Below, one piece after another: positions 17,793 through 27,347 of a stretch of DNA of 64,000 nucleotides (the stretch's first letter is position 1; each line of letters begins with the position of its first letter). Made by a program: the position numbers and the translations under genes. The DNA comes from JACCXE01 sp963718605 (lineage in GTDB: Bacteria; Actinomycetota; Acidimicrobiia; Acidimicrobiales; JACCXE01): positions 2,356,001-2,420,000 of the forward strand of contig OY970363.1 of assembly GCA_963718605.1 (NCBI GenBank), written 5' to 3'. The notes beneath the pieces are model-generated. The model did no database searches. It saw only the letters and a program-made list of their open reading frames with translations, and had not been told where the DNA came from.

Positions 17793-19010
17793 ATGGCCGA
17801 TTTTTCGCTCGCACTCTCTGAGGATCAGCTCCAGATCCAGAAATGGGTGCATGACTTCGCCGAGAACGTCGTGCGTCCCGCGGGCCACGAATGGGACGAG
17901 CGGGAAGAGACCCCGTGGCCCATCATCGAGGAGGCGGCCAAGATCGGCCTGTACTCGTTCGATTTCTTCGCGAACGCGATGATGAACGACAACACCGGGC
18001 TCACGTTGCCGATCGCGCTCGAGGAATTGTTCTGGGGCGACGCCGGTATCGGCCTGTCGATCTTCGGATCGGGCCTCGCGGCGGCGGGCATCGCGTCGAG
18101 CGGCACGCCGGAACAGACGCTCGAGTGGGTCCCGCAGTGCTTCGGTACGCCGGACGAGATTCTGCTGGGCGCCTATTGCGTGAGCGAGCCCGACGCCGGG
18201 TCTGACGTGTCGTCGCTCAAGACGCGCGCGGTCTACGACGAGGCCACCGACGAGTGGGTGCTCAACGGCACCAAGGCGTGGATCACGAACGGCGGCATCG
18301 CGGCGCTGCACGTCGTCGTCGCCGCCGTCGAGCCGGGTCTGGGTTCACGCGGTCAAGCCAGCTTCGTGATCCCGCCGGGCACCAAGGGCCTGACCCAGGG
18401 CGCGAAGTACAAGAAGCACGGGATCCGCGCCTCGCACACGGCCGAGGTGATCCTCGACGACGTCCGCATTCCGGGCAACTGTTTGCTCGGCGGCAAGGCC
18501 AAGCTCGACGAGAAGATCGCGCGCGCCAAGGAAAAGCAGCACACGGGCGCGGTGCAGCCGGCGATGGCGACGTTTGAAGCGACGCGTCCGTCCGTCGGGG
18601 CGATGGCCATCGGCATCGCGCGTGCCGCCTACGAGTACTCGCTGCAGTACGCGAAGGAACGCGTGGCGTTCGGCAAGCCGATCATCATGAATCAAGGCAT
18701 CGCCTTCATCCTCGCCGACATGGCGATGGAGATCGACGCCGCCCGCCTGCTCGTGCATCGGGCCGCGTGGCTCGCCCGCAACGGCGGCTACAAGAACGCC
18801 GAAGGCTCGATGAGCAAGCTCAAGGCGGGGCGCGTCGCGGTGTGGTCAACCGAGCGCGCAATCCAGATCCTCGGCGGCTACGGCTACACGCGTGAGTACC
18901 CGGTCGAGCGCTGGCATCGCGACGCCAAGATCTTCGACATCTTCGAAGGCGCCGAGCAGATCCAGCAGCTGGTCATCTCCCGCGCGATCAGCGGTCTACG
19001 CATCGAGTAA
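17793..19010 (+). CDS. Acyl-CoA dehydrogenase
   Basis: Encodes 405 aa, full length for this FAD flavoenzyme that forms trans-2-enoyl-CoA in beta-oxidation or branched-chain acyl-CoA breakdown. Seen: the FAD-binding block AYCVSEPDAGSD, the WITNGG motif, the RVAFGKPI segment, and near the C-terminus GYGYTREYPVERWHRDAKI and IFEGAEQIQ, where Glu385 is the expected catalytic base. ATG 17793 follows GTGAGG. A TetR-type palindrome lies 54 bp upstream. The 3' end overlaps the converging serine hydrolase by 15 bp. Acyl chain specificity cannot be told. Confidence 0.92.
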   Translation: MADFSLALSEDQLQIQKWVHDFAENVVRPAGHEWDEREETPWPIIEEAAKIGLYSFDFFANAMMNDNTGLTLPIALEELFWGDAGIGLSIFGSGLAAAGIASSGTPEQTLEWVPQCFGTPDEILLGAYCVSEPDAGSDVSSLKTRAVYDEATDEWVLNGTKAWITNGGIAALHVVVAAVEPGLGSRGQASFVIPPGTKGLTQGAKYKKHGIRASHTAEVILDDVRIPGNCLLGGKAKLDEKIARAKEKQHTGAVQPAMATFEATRPSVGAMAIGIARAAYEYSLQYAKERVAFGKPIIMNQGIAFILADMAMEIDAARLLVHRAAWLARNGGYKNAEGSMSKLKAGRVAVWSTERAIQILGGYGYTREYPVERWHRDAKIFDIFEGAEQIQQLVISRAISGLRIE

Positions 19011-20330
19011 GTCGTCGCGTGGGGATCGGCGCGACCCCCACGTCATCCACGCGGTGCGTCCGGCCGCGTCGAAACCGAACCGGGTGCGCTGTTGCACGCC
19101 GGCGTCGATTGTCACGGCGTGTTCAGCATCTACGAACGCGAGCGTGACCGCGGGCGGTGGCGGAGGCTTCCACCCGTCGACGTCGTCTCGTTCCGACGGC
19201 GTCACTCGCAGCGTGTTCGGCGCGTCGCCCCGCGTGAGCGTGAGCCACGCGTACGGGTATCGGTAGCGACCGACGAAGCGGTCGGCGTCGACCACCACAG
19301 CCGGGTCGGATTCAGCGTCGCGCTCTTCGACTTCCGCGAAGCGCCTGAGAGCCCACCGTCGTACCGCCTGGTTCACGGCGCCGCCGTTCGTGGCATGGGT
19401 GAGGCTCACGACGGCCACGCGTCGATCGGGCACGATCGCGAGCACGCTGGTGTAACCCGGGTTGAGCCCGCCGTGGTCAATCACGGTCGTGTCGTTGGTG
19501 CGGGTGATGGACCAGTCGAGGCCGAACCGGGTCCAGCGGTCGAGCGTCGCAACGGGGCGTTGCATTCGGTCGATGCCGTCCTGGTCGAGGGCCTCGGTCG
19601 GATCGAGTTGGGCGCGTGCCCACGTGAGCAGGCCGTCGACCGATGTGATGAGACCGCCGGCGGGCCGGTCGATCGCATTGAGCTGCCAGGGCCCGCGCAG
19701 CACGCCCACGCGATCGCCGACAACGAAATGCGGCGTCGCGACCCGCCGGGTGATTACCTGGTCGGCAGAGAAATAGCCACGTATGTCGAGCGGCTTCAGA
19801 ACCTGATCGCGGATGAAGTGCTCGAAGGAGTCGCCCGAGACGCGGGCGATGAGTTCGCCGGCAATGCAGAACGCCGCGTTGTTATAGGAGACGCCTTCGC
19901 CAGGTTCGTGAAGCCGCGCCGCGTCGGTCAGTTGTTCCAGGCGTTCCGGCAGCCGGCCGACGAGCATGTGGTCGCCGTCGAAGCCGGACTGGTGACTCAG
20001 AAGGTGCTCGAGCGTGATCGCGTCAGCGTCGAGGCCGGTGCGTGTGGCGAGATCAGGCAGGTGGCGCGCCACTGGATCCTCAAGCGCGACGCGTCCATCA
20101 CGTACGAGTCGCATCACCGCCGCGGCCACGAACGTCTTGGTGATCGAGGCAATCTGGAACAACGTGTCGGGGGTGACGGGGAGCGGGTTCTCGACGCTGG
20201 TCACACCGACGCAGGCGGTGTGGGTTTCGCCGTCGACGAGCACGCCCGCCGCGGCGCCCGGCACGCCGTGTGCGCTTACCGCCTCCGTGAGAACCGACCG
20301 CAGCTCGTCCGCGATCCCCGAGATTGGCAT
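18996..20330 (-). CDS. Serine hydrolase, beta-lactamase class C/DD-peptidase fold
   Basis: Encodes 444 aa without a signal peptide, so probably cytoplasmic. The catalytic SITK (Ser62, Lys65), the YNN triad near residue 148 and a late HGGLNPGY motif define the penicillin-binding-protein-like family, which includes esterases, D-aminopeptidases and DD-peptidases as well as beta-lactamases. A C-terminal small domain begins near FVGRYRYPY. It starts 12 nt after the LivHMG stop, so it is probably co-transcribed with the second Liv system. Two related hydrolases occur at 34458 and 37310. Substrate unknown. Confidence 0.85.
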   Translation of the reverse strand: MPISGIADELRSVLTEAVSAHGVPGAAAGVLVDGETHTACVGVTSVENPLPVTPDTLFQIASITKTFVAAAVMRLVRDGRVALEDPVARHLPDLATRTGLDADAITLEHLLSHQSGFDGDHMLVGRLPERLEQLTDAARLHEPGEGVSYNNAAFCIAGELIARVSGDSFEHFIRDQVLKPLDIRGYFSADQVITRRVATPHFVVGDRVGVLRGPWQLNAIDRPAGGLITSVDGLLTWARAQLDPTEALDQDGIDRMQRPVATLDRWTRFGLDWSITRTNDTTVIDHGGLNPGYTSVLAIVPDRRVAVVSLTHATNGGAVNQAVRRWALRRFAEVEERDAESDPAVVVDADRFVGRYRYPYAWLTLTRGDAPNTLRVTPSERDDVDGWKPPPPPAVTLAFVDAEHAVTIDAGVQQRTRFGFDAAGRTAWMTWGSRRSPRDDLLDA

Positions 20331-20342
20331 GGCGGCATCTTC

Positions 20343-23142
20343 TCAGCGCGTCGCGCCCGAGCGCTCGATGGCGTCGCGGTTGGCACCGAGATACGCGTCG
20401 ACGACGAGCGGGTCGTGACGAACGACTTCAGGCGGCCCATCGGCAATCACGCGGCCGGCGTCCATCGCGATGATGCGGTTCGCCAGGCCCATGATCAGAG
20501 GGATGTCGTGTTCGATGATGAGCAGCGTCATGTCGAGTTGGCGCTTGAGGTCGTCGAGCAGCACGCCGAGCGCCTCAGTTTCGCGTTGGGCAATTCCTGA
20601 GGAGGGCTCGTCCAGCAACAGCAGCCGCGGCTGCAGCGCGACGAGGCACGCCAGTTCGGTGATGCGGCGCGTGCCGGTGGACAGCTCCTGAATCTGTTTG
20701 TCCCGGTAGTCGTCGAGACCCATGAACCCGACGAGGTCGCGTGCGTGCGCGCGCTTCAGCTTCTCGGTGCCGGGCAGGCCCAGGGCGGAGCCGACGAAGC
20801 TGGTCGGCGCGACCCGTTCGAGTGCGAGCATCACCGTGTCGGTGACCGTCATGGTGGGAAACAGCGCGGCGTCCTGGAACGAGCGGATGAGCCCGAGCCG
20901 GGCACGGGCTTCGGGGCCGAAGCTGCTCACGTCGTCGCCGTCGAAGTACACGCCTCCGCCGTCGGGACGGGTGAACCCGCCGATGAGTTCGAATGTGGTG
21001 GTCTTGCCTGCGCCGTTGGGCCCGATGAGGCCGACGGTTTCGCCGGCGACGACGTTGAAGTCCACATAGTCGACGGCCATCACGCCACCGAAGCGTTTGC
21101 GCAACGCCCTCGCCTCGAGCAACGGCGATCCGTCGAGCGGCGGGCGCCGGCGCGGCGCGCTGAGCCGTGCGGGGACCGAGAGCGCGGGCTTCGGACCAGC
21201 CGCGGTTTCATCAATCGGCGCGGCCCGGTCGACTGCCCGCATGCGCCGGGCGATCCCGAACACCACGTAGTCGCGCAAGGGTTGGAACAGCTGAGCCAGG
21301 CCGCCCGGTAAATACAGGATCAGCAGCAGGCCGCCGAGGCGCGTGGCCGCGAGTCCGGCAGAGTCGAGCGGCACAAACGCAGGGAAGCCGATGTAATAGA
21401 CGACGCCGATGATGGGACCCGCGAGGGTGCCGAGCCCGCCGAGAACGGTCATGACAACGACGTCGACGCTGCCGGATGTCGGGAACGACGACGTTCCGAT
21501 GCGAGACAACACGTGGCCGAAGGCGGCACCGCCGACGCCGGCAATAAATCCCGCCAGGAGAAAGCCTTCGAGCTTCACAAGGCTGGCGCGCACGGTGAAC
21601 GCGCGCGCGTTGTCCTCGTTGTCGCGCACGGCGATCAGTAAGCGCCCGAACCCCGTCCGCCGAATGTTCGAGGCCAGCAGCACCATGAGCGCGGTGACCA
21701 CCAGCGCGAACACGTAGTACTGCTTGCCGCTCAAGAGAGCGGTGTCTCCGATGATGGGCCGTCCCGGGTCCACGCCGTCGCCGAGCGCCCACGGTTGATG
21801 CAGGAGCCACGCGGGGACGACGAGCGCGACCCCAAGGGTCGTTACCGCCAACATCAATCCGCGCACGCGCAACGCCGGTAGACCGATGAGCACCGACGCC
21901 GCCGCGGCGCCGAGGCCGGCATAGAGGAACGCCAACGGGAAGTTTCCCGAGCGAACCGACACGTGATACGAGATAGTGGCGCCGATGGCCGCGAGCGCGA
22001 ACTGGCCGAGGCTGAGCTGGCCACCGAGGCCGGTAATCACGCCGACCGACAGGCCGACGATGACGAATCCGAGAATCCCGACGAGCGTGATCGCGGCGCT
22101 GTTGGTGATCACGAGCGTCAGGGCGGCCGCGATCAACGCGACGACCACGCCGACGATGCGCCCGAGGTTTCGCACCGGCCACAGGCGCGCCACGTTTGCG
22201 GGCAGCGGCCGCCACGGCTGCACGGCCGCCCAACTGCCCTTCTCCTCGTCGCGGCCGCGGGTGCCGCGTTGCACGAGCAGCGCGCCGAGAATCACCACGA
22301 ACAGCGCGACCTCGACGAGGCCCGACCGCGGGTAGTTCCACAGGATCGCCTGCTCGACCACGCCGAGGCCGACGCCGGCAACGAGGGCGACGGGCAGGCT
22401 GATCATGCCGCCGACGACCGCAGCCGCCAGTGCCCGCAACAACAGTCCGGGCCCAAAACCTTCGCCCGAGCTGAGCCCCCGGGTAGGCGCAACCAGAATC
22501 GCGGTGAGCGCGGACAGCGCGCCGGCAAGCCCCCACGCCAACGACGACATGCGGCCGGCGAAGATGCCCGACATCCGTGCGACGTCGGGGTTCGACGCGG
22601 AGACGCGCATCGCGATGCCAAGCCGGCTGCGACGCAGGAACAGCACCAGCGCGGCCACCACCAGCGGTGCCAGGAAGAGCATTCCGGAATACGCCCGCGT
22701 GATTCGCAGTGCACCGATCGTGAATTCAGGCATTCCGGGGGGCGACGGAAAGTTGACACCGCCCCGGTTGTCCCCGTTGATCGCGGCGCCGAACAACACG
22801 AGGAACTGCCCGACGCCAAGCGTGGCGACGATGCTCATGATGCGCGGCGCGTTCCGGAGTCGGCGCACCACGGCCACCTCGGCGCCTGCCCCGACCAGAC
22901 CCGCGAGTGCCGAGCGCGAGCGGCAACGCGATCCAGTACGGGATATGCCAACGCGTCGCCGCGACACCCATGAAGGCCGCGCCGAAGGCACCGATCTCAC
23001 CGTGCGCGAAGTTGATGAGCCGGTTCGACCGGTAGATCAGTACGAGGCCGACCGCGAGGAGGCCGTAGATCAGGCCGACGATCGTGCCGAGTACGACAAC
23101 CGGCAGCGGTACCTCGAGGCCGAAGGGCGCGAGCGCTATCAC
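20343..23142 (-). CDS. LivH-LivM-LivG fused ABC importer, one frameshift
   Basis: Starts at GTG 23142, overlapping the previous stop as GTGA. The first part (VPLPVVVLGTIVGLIYGLLA, INFAHGEIGAFGA) is LivH; the frame breaks near 22911 and continues in another frame from ALAGLVGAGAEVAVV. Removing one base from CGGC at that site gives a smooth 932-aa protein: LivH, a linker, LivM (GLGGQLSLGQFALAAIGA), then a LivG ATPase with GPNGAGKTTT, ELSTGTRRI and LLLLDEPSSGI. The ATPase partner, LivF, is fused to the MFS protein encoded just upstream. Together with the binding lipoprotein at 27348 this would be a complete importer for branched-chain amino acids or similar compounds. Confidence 0.87.
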
Positions 23143-25310
23143 CGGTCGCCCACACCTTCGAGGAACACGGCGCGCAACAGGTCCTCGCGCGCGAGCAGGT
23201 CCTCACTGCGGCCGTCGAAACGGATCTCACCCTTCTCCATGAAGTAGGCGTGCTCGACGAGCCCGAGCGCGATGTTGACCGACTGCTCGACGAGCACCAC
23301 CGCGGTGCCCTCGGCGTTGATGCGTCGCACCATGTCGAGCAACTGCGCGACGACGACCGGAGCAAGGCCGAGCGACAGTTCGTCGATCAGCAGGATCTTC
23401 GGGCGCAGGATCAGCGCGCGGGACAACCCAAGCATCTGCTGCTCGCCGCCCGACAAGGTGCTGGCGTTCTGCGACGTGCGCTCACCGAGGCGGGGGAACG
23501 CCTCGAAGCAACGCTCGATCGCTTCGTCGACGGCGCGCTTGTCGCGGCCGAGGGTGTGACCGAACGCGCGCAGGTTGTCCATCACCGACACCGAGCCGAA
23601 CACGGCGCGTCCGCCGGGCACCTGGGTGATGCCGAGGCGGGCGCGGCGCTCGGCGTCCAGGTACGTGATGTCGCCGCCGCGGAACCGCACCGAACCGGCC
23701 GACGGCAGCCCCACTCCTGAGATGACGCGCAGCAGCGTCGACTTCCCGGCGCCATTTACGCCGAGCAACGCGACCATCTCGCCGTCGTCGACGGTGAAGT
23801 CGACGCCAAACAGCACCTGCAGTTGCCTGTAGGAGAAGTCGATTCGTCGGCAGGCCAGCATCGGCAAGTGGCCGCCTTCACGGGAGATGCGCTTGATCTC
23901 TTCGTCTTCGAGCACTTCGTCGATCATGCGATCAAGGTCGCGCCCCACGAGCTTGCCGCTGCTGCGCAACAACCAGCCGCCGGCTACGCCGGGGATGGCA
24001 AGCGCGACGAGCGCGCCAGTGATGCCGAAGCGCCGGTCGATGCCGGACAGGAAGATCGCTCCGATGAGGCCGCCCAGTCCCGCACCGAATATGCCGAGCA
24101 GCGCGGCGGCGTGCGGACGCATGCGCGCCGGGATCACCGAGAAGAAGGAGATGGACAAGGCCGGAGCGAGGATCGCAATGAGGCCGGATGCGAGCCCGAA
24201 CAACGCGACCATCCCACCGAACACCGGGGTCAGGCCGCCCAGCGCGAGGAGGACGACCGCGAGAGCGAGGATCGTGCCCGCGACCTCGAGGACGCGACCC
24301 GGATCGCGGCGAAACAGCGCTTCTCCTCGTCGCCCGAAGAGTGCGAGTGCCAGCATCGATGTCGCGGCGAGAAACGCCGCGAACACGCCGCGCCCGCCCG
24401 GGCCGAGGTTCCAGCGCTCGGCCAGGAAGAACTGCACGAACGTGGCGTAGGGCACGGTGAGGATGCCGAACACGGTCTGCGCGACGAGCACGCGCCTGAT
24501 CGTCGGGATTAGCAGCAGCCGCCGCACGATCTCGAAGAAACCCAGTTCGAAATCGTCGGTGGCGGCCGTTGCGCCCGCTTCGTCGCGGTGCACCGTTTCG
24601 CGCAGGCGCTCCGTGTCCCAGCGGCCGAAGCCGGGGTCACGCAGACGCGCCGCGAACAGGACGCTGACGATCGACGCGAGACCCAGCACGACGAACACGC
24701 CACGCCACGTGAAGCCAAGGAGCGCGGTCAATGCGGCCACCGAGAGCGGAGCTACGACGTTGCCGGCCGCGTTGATAGCCGTGTAGTGCGTCAGGGTACG
24801 AACCCGTGCCAGCGGAGGGTACGAGTCGAGCAGTAACGGTTGGTGCAGCGACGAGACGGCGCCCGTAGAGAATCCGTCGATCGACAGCAAGAACAACAAG
24901 TCGTTTAGCGTGATCACGAACCCGGTGAGGATTGTGCACACGCTCCAGACCGCTCCGGCCAGCAACGCCAGGAACGCGCGTCGCGGTCGTTGGGCCAGCG
25001 CCGCCGCTCCCAGCGGGGCGACGGCGCCCGCGAAGCCCTTTAACGCGGCGACGGCGGCGATGGCGCCGATGCCGATACCGAGCGACTTGCTGATGTCGGG
25101 TGACAACACCGCGAACGCGTAGGTAGCGAACGTGTCGGCCATCGCTAACGCACCGATGGCTGCCAGCGGGTACAGCGTGAGGTGGTTGTCTCGCAGTGTT
25201 TGCCGAAGGGGCGCGACGTCGGTGGACTCCGTGGCCGAAACGCCGAGCAACTCGCGCGCCTCGGCGCGCAATGTGTCGCGTGTGTGCTCGACGTCGTCTA
25301 CGAGGCTCAT
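23139..25310 (-). CDS. MFS transporter fused to LivF-type ABC ATPase
   Basis: Encodes 723 aa. Residues about 40-440 are a 12-helix major-facilitator-type transporter (AMADTFATYAFAVLSPDISK, TRR-rich loops); after a short acidic/basic linker (RMIDEVLEDEEIKRIS), residues about 475-723 are a LivF-type ATPase with GVNGAGKST, LSGGEQQML and ILLIDELSLGLAP. MFS carriers are not normally ATP-driven, so the join is unusual. The ATPase is the natural partner for the LivHMG polypeptide that follows with a GTGA overlap. The start overlaps the preceding lipoprotein stop as TAATG. No frameshift is needed, so the fusion itself looks solid. Confidence 0.88.
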   Translation of the reverse strand: MSLVDDVEHTRDTLRAEARELLGVSATESTDVAPLRQTLRDNHLTLYPLAAIGALAMADTFATYAFAVLSPDISKSLGIGIGAIAAVAALKGFAGAVAPLGAAALAQRPRRAFLALLAGAVWSVCTILTGFVITLNDLLFLLSIDGFSTGAVSSLHQPLLLDSYPPLARVRTLTHYTAINAAGNVVAPLSVAALTALLGFTWRGVFVVLGLASIVSVLFAARLRDPGFGRWDTERLRETVHRDEAGATAATDDFELGFFEIVRRLLLIPTIRRVLVAQTVFGILTVPYATFVQFFLAERWNLGPGGRGVFAAFLAATSMLALALFGRRGEALFRRDPGRVLEVAGTILALAVVLLALGGLTPVFGGMVALFGLASGLIAILAPALSISFFSVIPARMRPHAAALLGIFGAGLGGLIGAIFLSGIDRRFGITGALVALAIPGVAGGWLLRSSGKLVGRDLDRMIDEVLEDEEIKRISREGGHLPMLACRRIDFSYRQLQVLFGVDFTVDDGEMVALLGVNGAGKSTLLRVISGVGLPSAGSVRFRGGDITYLDAERRARLGITQVPGGRAVFGSVSVMDNLRAFGHTLGRDKRAVDEAIERCFEAFPRLGERTSQNASTLSGGEQQMLGLSRALILRPKILLIDELSLGLAPVVVAQLLDMVRRINAEGTAVVLVEQSVNIALGLVEHAYFMEKGEIRFDGRSEDLLAREDLLRAVFLEGVGDR

Positions 25311-25810
25311 TAGTTGTTTGCCCGCTCGACTTGGAACTCAACGGACCACGCGCTCTCGCCGACGCGGTTGCCGTGACGATCGAGCAGCACGACCGTTACC
25401 TCGTGGAACTCGCGCCGTTGGGTGTCGCGCTGCGTGTCGAGCAGTTGCTGCACCCGGAAATGTGGCTGGCGCGTGCGGAACACGTTCCGCTGGGCGAGAT
25501 ATTCGTTGTCGGGGCAGTTCGCCGCGGCGCGACACGAGTCGTCGTTTCGGGCGAACCACGACAGCGGCTCGCCGGGAGGCTGCGGTGCCCGATCGACGAA
25601 GACGCCAAAGACTCGGCCCGGCGCGAGCGACGTCCACCGCACGGTGATCGGCAGCGTTACGTGCGCACGGTCGGTGGGGCTGACGATGTCGACGCGGGTG
25701 TCCTCACGAAACGCGAGGCCGTCGAAGCGATCGCAGGCCGGAAGGGCGGCAACGAGGACGACCCAAACGAGCATGAGTCCGAGACGCGTTAGTGCCGGGG
25801 GGCGGCGCAC
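25310..25810 (-). CDS. Small lipoprotein, unknown function
   Basis: About 166 aa from GTG 25810 (an internal ATG 36 nt later is possible). The N-terminus is a lipoprotein signal with lipobox LPAC. The rest is a compact beta-rich domain (VDIVSPTDRAHVTLPITVRW) like an Ig/fibronectin-type fold, with a cysteine pair (DDSCRAAANCPDN). It is first in the MFS-LivF/LivHMG/serine hydrolase run, its stop overlapping the next start, so an accessory role outside the membrane for that transporter is likely but not shown. Confidence 0.7.
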   Translation of the reverse strand: MRRPPALTRLGLMLVWVVLVAALPACDRFDGLAFREDTRVDIVSPTDRAHVTLPITVRWTSLAPGRVFGVFVDRAPQPPGEPLSWFARNDDSCRAAANCPDNEYLAQRNVFRTRQPHFRVQQLLDTQRDTQRREFHEVTVVLLDRHGNRVGESAWSVEFQVERANN

Positions 25811-25914
25811 TTACGAATGATGCCTGCGTGAGCGCCCAACGGCTTTGTCGGAACGGCCAAGGGCTGACGGCGCCCTTCGTCTGGCCCGCTCACTGCCCGG
25901 CCAACGGTGTCGGC

Positions 25915-25920
25915 GATAAT
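25915..25920 (+). promoter_or_regulatory. Leaderless -10 box (GATAAT)
   Basis: GATAAT ends 6 nt before GTG 25927, with no ribosome site between. This decides the start of the following secreted-protein gene. Confidence 0.55.
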
Positions 25921-25926
25921 GGCGCG

Positions 25927-26754
25927 GTGCGAGCCCGCGTCCGGCGTTTTGTAGCTGTTGCGGCGCTCGCCGTGGCTGTCGTCGTAGGCGGCGCGCCGGC
26001 TCCCGCACACGCGCAAGTAGCCCCACCGGCGTTGCCGGTGCTGCCGCCGGTGCCGTCGCAACTGAACCCGTTGCTCGACCTGCTCGCGCCCGTGGGCAGC
26101 CCGACGTGCGGTTCCGCGTCGCTGCTCGCGCTGACGGCCTCGGCCCTGCTGCCCGCGTCGCTGGGCGCCAGCTCCCTGCTCGGCTTCGGTCTCGCTCCGG
26201 TGTTCATCGTGTGCGGCAACGTCCCCGTGCCCGACGGGTCCACCCAACTCGTCTGTGCGGTGGATGACCAGGTGCTCGCGGCGTTGTCGACCGTGACCCT
26301 GGCCACGATCGGATCGGGCCCGCCCGTCAGCACCCGACTTGTCGGACCCGTCGTCGAAACCTTCTACGTGTTGCAGGCAAACGCGCCCGCCGCCGTGGGC
26401 GGTCTGGGCGGCGCCGGACTTTTGAGTGGTGCGCTCGCGTGTCGCGCGTTGCGCGCCCCGTCCCCGCCGCCCCCACCTGCGTCGGCGCCCGCGGTCTCTG
26501 ATGACGACGCGCCGGAGGTGAGCGGAGACGAATTCCTCTTGCCCTATCTCGGTTCAGATTTCGCGATTGGGTCGTCTGGAGACGAGGGCGTGACGTCGTT
26601 GCTGCCGGGCGCCCGGGTGGCACCCGCGGTTGCGGTCGAGGGCGCTCACCCCTTCGCGTACCCGTTGGTGTTCGTGTTGCCGCTACTGCTGCTAGCCGTT
26701 GGCGGTTATCTGGCTCGCGGCCTTACCGACGACATTCGCTTTCCGTCGTCGTAG
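25927..26754 (+). CDS. Exported protein with C-terminal membrane anchor, unknown function
   Basis: About 275 aa from GTG 25927. A signal peptide (RRFVAVAALAVAVVVGGAP, cleavage at AHA-QV) leads into a Pro/Leu-rich stretch, a domain with cysteine residues (SPTCGSA, FIVCGNV, QLVCAVD, ALACRAL), an acidic linker and a C-terminal helix (YPLVFVLPLLLLAVGGYLA). Family not recognised. It sits opposite to, and in the middle of, the second Liv system and its plan (signal, ectodomain, linker, final helix) resembles the tail of the first Liv fusion. Its 3' end overlaps the converging two-helix gene by 63 bp. Confidence 0.65.
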   Translation: MRARVRRFVAVAALAVAVVVGGAPAPAHAQVAPPALPVLPPVPSQLNPLLDLLAPVGSPTCGSASLLALTASALLPASLGASSLLGFGLAPVFIVCGNVPVPDGSTQLVCAVDDQVLAALSTVTLATIGSGPPVSTRLVGPVVETFYVLQANAPAAVGGLGGAGLLSGALACRALRAPSPPPPPASAPAVSDDDAPEVSGDEFLLPYLGSDFAIGSSGDEGVTSLLPGARVAPAVAVEGAHPFAYPLVFVLPLLLLAVGGYLARGLTDDIRFPSS

Positions 26755-27054
26755 CGGCTTGGCCTCGCGCTCGGCGCGGGTGTGCAATTCGGCTCGGGCG
26801 GCGTCGAGTAGCACGTCGAGTTGTTGACGCCGCCGCGCGTTGAGTCGTCGGCTCGCCTGGACGTTTACCACCGTCAAGCCGACTGCGATCAAGCCCAGGC
26901 CGGCGAAGCTGCCCGAGACGAGATACGGCAATTGCAATGGGACTTCGAGCCGGGCGGCCACCGCGCTCCAAGTCGCCCCCAGGGTTACGAATCCACCCGC
27001 CGCGAGCAGCACGCCGACACCGATGCTTTGTTGATTGCGGTCGCCGAGCTTCAT
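26692..27054 (-). CDS. Small two-helix membrane protein, paralogue 2
   Basis: 120 aa from ATG 27054, which overlaps the preceding stop as ATGA. Two membrane helices (SIGVGVLLAAGGFVTLGATW and LPYLVSGSFAGLGLIAVGLT) are followed by a basic, helical, possibly coiled tail. LPYLVSG...GLTVVNVQ closely matches LPYVVSG...GLTIVTVQ in the gene before it, so the pair arose by duplication. Not a family I can name. Co-directional with the binding lipoprotein gene. Confidence 0.65.
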   Translation of the reverse strand: MKLGDRNQQSIGVGVLLAAGGFVTLGATWSAVAARLEVPLQLPYLVSGSFAGLGLIAVGLTVVNVQASRRLNARRRQQLDVLLDAARAELHTRAEREAKPLRRRKANVVGKAASQITANG

Positions 27055-27344
27055 TTGGGCGCCGCGCCGCCTAACTGTCCGAGTACGTCGTTGAGTTCCT
27101 CGAGTTGCTCGTGCAGCAGCGCGGCGTCGCGGCGTTTGTACTGCACCGTGACAATCGTCAGGCCGACCATGATCAGCGCGAGACCAACCACGGCGCCCGA
27201 CACGACGTAGGGAAGCTGGAGCGCGACCGCGGTCTCGTCCGCGAGTCGCGCCCACCCCACGAGAATCAGTATGAAGCCGATGGCCGCCAGCGCAAGGCCG
27301 AACAGCGTGGGCGCGGGTGACTCGGGACGCAGGACCCTACGCAT
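27051..27344 (-). CDS. Small two-helix membrane protein, paralogue 1
   Basis: 97 aa. Two membrane segments (LFGLALAAIGFILILVGWA and QLPYVVSGAVVGLALIMVGL) and a C-terminal stretch likely to form a short coiled coil (LLHEQLEELNDVLGQLGG). It begins 3 nt after the stop of the binding lipoprotein and overlaps its paralogue, making a three-gene unit. Possibly a membrane accessory of the importer; that is inference from position only. Confidence 0.68.
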   Translation of the reverse strand: MRRVLRPESPAPTLFGLALAAIGFILILVGWARLADETAVALQLPYVVSGAVVGLALIMVGLTIVTVQYKRRDAALLHEQLEELNDVLGQLGGAAPK

Positions 27345-27347
27345 CCG

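Noticed and set aside
18996..20330. Antibiotic-resistance beta-lactamase
   Set aside because: SxxK and YxN fit the wider serine hydrolase family, there is no signal peptide, and the neighbours are metabolic.
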